Assembly: GCA_938035125.1 (NCBI GenBank)
Contig: CALHNS010000011.1
Span: 1 to 64,000, forward strand
From: an uncultured Granulosicoccaceae bacterium
GTDB taxonomy: Bacteria; Pseudomonadota; Gammaproteobacteria; Granulosicoccales; Granulosicoccaceae
Length of the DNA stretch: 64,000 nucleotides
Direction: 5' to 3'
Position 1 is the stretch's first letter. The number at the start of each line of letters is the position of its first letter. Positions 61,722 to 64,000 of the stretch are shown here, one piece after another. The notes beneath the pieces were generated by a model. The model was not told the origin of the DNA and did not search any database. It worked only from the letters and a program-made list of their open reading frames with translations. The position numbers and the translations under genes are program-made.

Positions 61722-62627
61722 TTAATCTACTAATCCTGCTTTTTCAGCAAAGTTTGATGCGTCAGCTGAAGCAAAGCCAATTGAAATTAAACTGTTCGTG
61801 CATTCACTTAAGCGGGGCCGTTTAATTGTTGAGATGTCTAATGTGGTGGGCATATCGTTCGTGGTTATTAATCCGGTAAGTTGTCTGGCAAGACGTACCG
61901 TAGCTTCGTTCTCTTTTAACAAGGTGGCCACATGTGCAGCACCTCTAAATTTCATTTTAGCGATTGCCTCTATGTTGGCAAACACGCCGTCTAAATTTTC
62001 CCACTTACATAACACTCTTGCAGCGGTTGCAGCGCCCACTCCTGGAATGCCTGGAATGTTGTCGGTCTTATCACCACACAGTGCAAGAAGATCGGCAATT
62101 TGAGTAGGGGTAACGCCGAAGCGTTTTGTTAATTGGGTGTAGTTGCTACGATTATTTCGTGCGTAATCCCAAAATATGTCGTTTGGCCCAATGAACTGAA
62201 CCAAGTCTTTATCAGCGCTAATAATCGTTACCGCTTGCTCTTTAGCGTGTGCAAGGTTTGCCATATGACCAATTAAATCGTCTGCTTCAACTTCCGCATT
62301 GATTAGCGTGCAAAGGCCAAATGCTTTACACACCGCTTGGCATTGGGAAAATTGAGTGGCTAGTTCTGGGGGTGAAGGCTTACGATTGGCTTTATATTCA
62401 GGGTGTATTCGGTAGCGAATTGCTTGTCTATTTCTAGAATCAAACGCTGCCACAATAGAGTGTGGTTTCTGCTTTCCCATGATGTTGGAAATCATGGTGG
62501 TAAATCCCATTACGGCGTTGAAGGGCTCACCGCGAGTATTTGTAATGGTTTTGGGAAACGATTGCCAGCCGCGAAATACATAAATACTGGAATCGATGAG
62601 ATATAACACGGGGGTTGCCTCGTGCAT
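61722..62627 (-). CDS. 5'-3' exonuclease / flap endonuclease-like (Pol I N-terminal-like)
   Basis: [68 protein letters not shown]. Confidence 0.9.
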   Translation of the reverse strand: MHEATPVLYLIDSSIYVFRGWQSFPKTITNTRGEPFNAVMGFTTMISNIMGKQKPHSIVAAFDSRNRQAIRYRIHPEYKANRKPSPPELATQFSQCQAVCKAFGLCTLINAEVEADDLIGHMANLAHAKEQAVTIISADKDLVQFIGPNDIFWDYARNNRSNYTQLTKRFGVTPTQIADLLALCGDKTDNIPGIPGVGAATAARVLCKWENLDGVFANIEAIAKMKFRGAAHVATLLKENEATVRLARQLTGLITTNDMPTTLDISTIKRPRLSECTNSLISIGFASADASNFAEKAGLVD

Positions 62628-62628
62628 G

Positions 62629-63546
62629 TTACGGCTGCACGGTTAGGTTAGATAGATGATGCAAGTTAACACTCACTCTTCCGTCTTTACGTCCAAACCA
62701 ACCGCGTATTTCCACCGTTTTATCTATTAGTGCATTGGCGTATTTTTTATCCATTAGATGTTGGTGTGCATACACCATCACGTTGTTATCAAGTTTGATC
62801 AACCAGCCTTTTCGTTTATTCTTAACCGACTTTACGCGGCGCGTTAATATGTGGAAGCCTTGTATGCGATTTGTGCTGATCCCTTTCGCAAGCCAAGGGT
62901 TATTAGTGTGTTGCCAAATGCCACGATTTTGGTTTCTAGCGGCGCGTTCTATTCGTAGGTAATGATCGGCGCAACGCGTATTGGGTTCTATAGCCGTTGC
63001 TGCTGCCAACCCGCGTGCAAGAAGTTCTGTGGCCAAACTGCTCCCATCGGGCAATAGTAAATGGGCCAAAGTTCTGCCGTAATTGTCTTCAGTTTCATCG
63101 CCTGCTACAAGCGTTAAGTACGCAGCTTTTGAGATCAGCTGTTTGATGACATCGCGCGCAGCTTCTGCATCTTTTTTTAGTGCACGTTCAGATTTTTTAG
63201 AAAGCTCGGCTGCGTTAATGCCGATGATGCGCACCTTGCGCCGGTCGCTCAACACTAAAGTATCACCATCGGATACCCCTTCAACAGTAACCCGTTCGGT
63301 GGCCGCGTTGCCTGATAGTGCGGCTGTGGCACATTGATAGTCGCTGTGGCTTATAGGGGCTTTTTGGTCCTGTTGGTGGGGTTGACCCTGTTGGATGGGT
63401 TGGTTTTTGGTATTGGCTTGAACGGACCCAAGCGTTAACAAGCCCAGACACAGGATCGTGCATAGGAAGGCGAGCCTATTTTTGCGCCCACAAAAAAGCG
63501 GGCCACCTGAAACAGGATGGCCCGCTGATTTGCAGTCGGTTACCAC
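62629..63546 (-). CDS. Exported SNase-like (thermonuclease family) nuclease; start uncertain
   Basis: VEGVSDGDTLVLSDRRKVRIIGINAAEL...NYGRTLAHLLLPDGSSLATELLARGLA...RNQNRGIWQ; ORF upstream part overlaps rpmE and its terminator. Confidence 0.75.
   Translation of the reverse strand: MVTDCKSAGHPVSGGPLFCGRKNRLAFLCTILCLGLLTLGSVQANTKNQPIQQGQPHQQDQKAPISHSDYQCATAALSGNAATERVTVEGVSDGDTLVLSDRRKVRIIGINAAELSKKSERALKKDAEAARDVIKQLISKAAYLTLVAGDETEDNYGRTLAHLLLPDGSSLATELLARGLAAATAIEPNTRCADHYLRIERAARNQNRGIWQHTNNPWLAKGISTNRIQGFHILTRRVKSVKNKRKGWLIKLDNNVMVYAHQHLMDKKYANALIDKTVEIRGWFGRKDGRVSVNLHHLSNLTVQP
63492..63526 (-). terminator. Rho-independent terminator of rpmE
   Basis: Minus strand AGCGGGCCA-t-CCTG-ttt-CAGG-TGGCCCGCT-TTTTT. 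Confidence 0.88.
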
Positions 63547-63562
63547 GAATTGTGGCAATCGA

Positions 63563-63766
63563 TTATTTTTTGCCGTAACGGCGGCGGAATTTATCAACCT
63601 GACCGGCTGTGTCCAGCTCTCTCTGCTTACCGGTGTAGAAAGGGTGGCAGTTAGCGCACACTTCGATAGACAGGTCTTTGCCGGAGGTTGAACCCGTTTC
63701 AAATGTATTGCCGCAGCTGCAGGTCACATTAACCGCTGTGTATGCTGGGTGAATTTCTGGCTTCAT
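63563..63766 (-). CDS. rpmE: 50S ribosomal protein L31
   Basis: [27 protein letters not shown]...[13 protein letters not shown] (zinc-binding Cys type). Confidence 0.98.
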   Translation of the reverse strand: MKPEIHPAYTAVNVTCSCGNTFETGSTSGKDLSIEVCANCHPFYTGKQRELDTAGQVDKFRRRYGKK

Positions 63767-63856
63767 AATGTACTCCTGGCCGAAATATGGGGGTGTGAAA
63801 GTTTAAGGATTGTAGGGCGAAAATTCAAGTGGGTGAGCTGAAATTACTCAATACAC

Positions 63857-64000
63857 TCATTCCGGTTTGATAGGAATGGTGATTCGTGACTCAGTCGAGG
63901 CTGACGTTTCGCTGTCAAATTGGTCACGCATAAACAAAGCCAACACATCGTTGAGTAACTCAAAACCCCGTTCTGTGGCCCTCAGGCGGCCCTCGCTTTG
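63857..64000 (-). CDS. hemW: Oxygen-independent coproporphyrinogen III oxidase-like HemW, C-terminus (runs off window)
   Basis: Reverse-strand reading ...EGRLRATERGFELLNDVLALFM...IPIKPE*, the HemW C-terminal pattern. Confidence 0.72.
   Translation of the reverse strand, partial: QSEGRLRATERGFELLNDVLALFMRDQFDSETSASTESRITIPIKPE

Overview
The window is a gammaproteobacterial-type chromosomal origin region and is mostly conserved housekeeping sequence. The order is lysA (partial)-lptM | esterase | argH <> hemC-hemD | GH114 | ubiD-prlC | gyrB-recF-dnaN-dnaA (minus strand) <> rpmH-rnpA-yidD-yidC-mnmE-(metalloprotease-like lipoprotein)-mnmG-(lipoprotein)-rsmG-parA-parB-atpIBEFHAGDC-glmU-glmS. Then come a mixed accessory stretch (TPR protein, two DMT permeases, DUF3144, MFS, HCCA isomerase, GH16 enzyme, repeat/PG-binding lipoprotein, YidB-like, nitroreductase), ispH-lspA-ileS, an XRE regulator, ribF-murJ-rpsT, proB-obgE, rpmA-rplU-ispB, a metzincin protease, rluE, a 5'-3' exonuclease, an SNase-like nuclease, rpmE and hemW (partial). 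I found no CRISPR array, phage, IS element, tRNA or rRNA, and no convincing wholly new multi-gene system. The observations most worth a second look are: (i) a GH16 glycosidase whose catalytic domain seems split by three FN3-like modules; (ii) three consecutive hairpins in an unusually long atpH-atpA spacer; (iii) two near-perfect parS sites in the gyrB-recF gap plus weaker ones in recF and dnaN; (iv) DnaA boxes on both sides of dnaA and a repeated dyad upstream of dnaN; (v) a 23-aa-repeat lipoprotein with a PG-binding domain; (vi) a recurring theme of short tandem repeats at gene ends; (vii) lineage-specific lipoproteins inserted in the mnmE-mnmG-rsmG block. All calls come from reading the sequence and from family knowledge; no database search was run.
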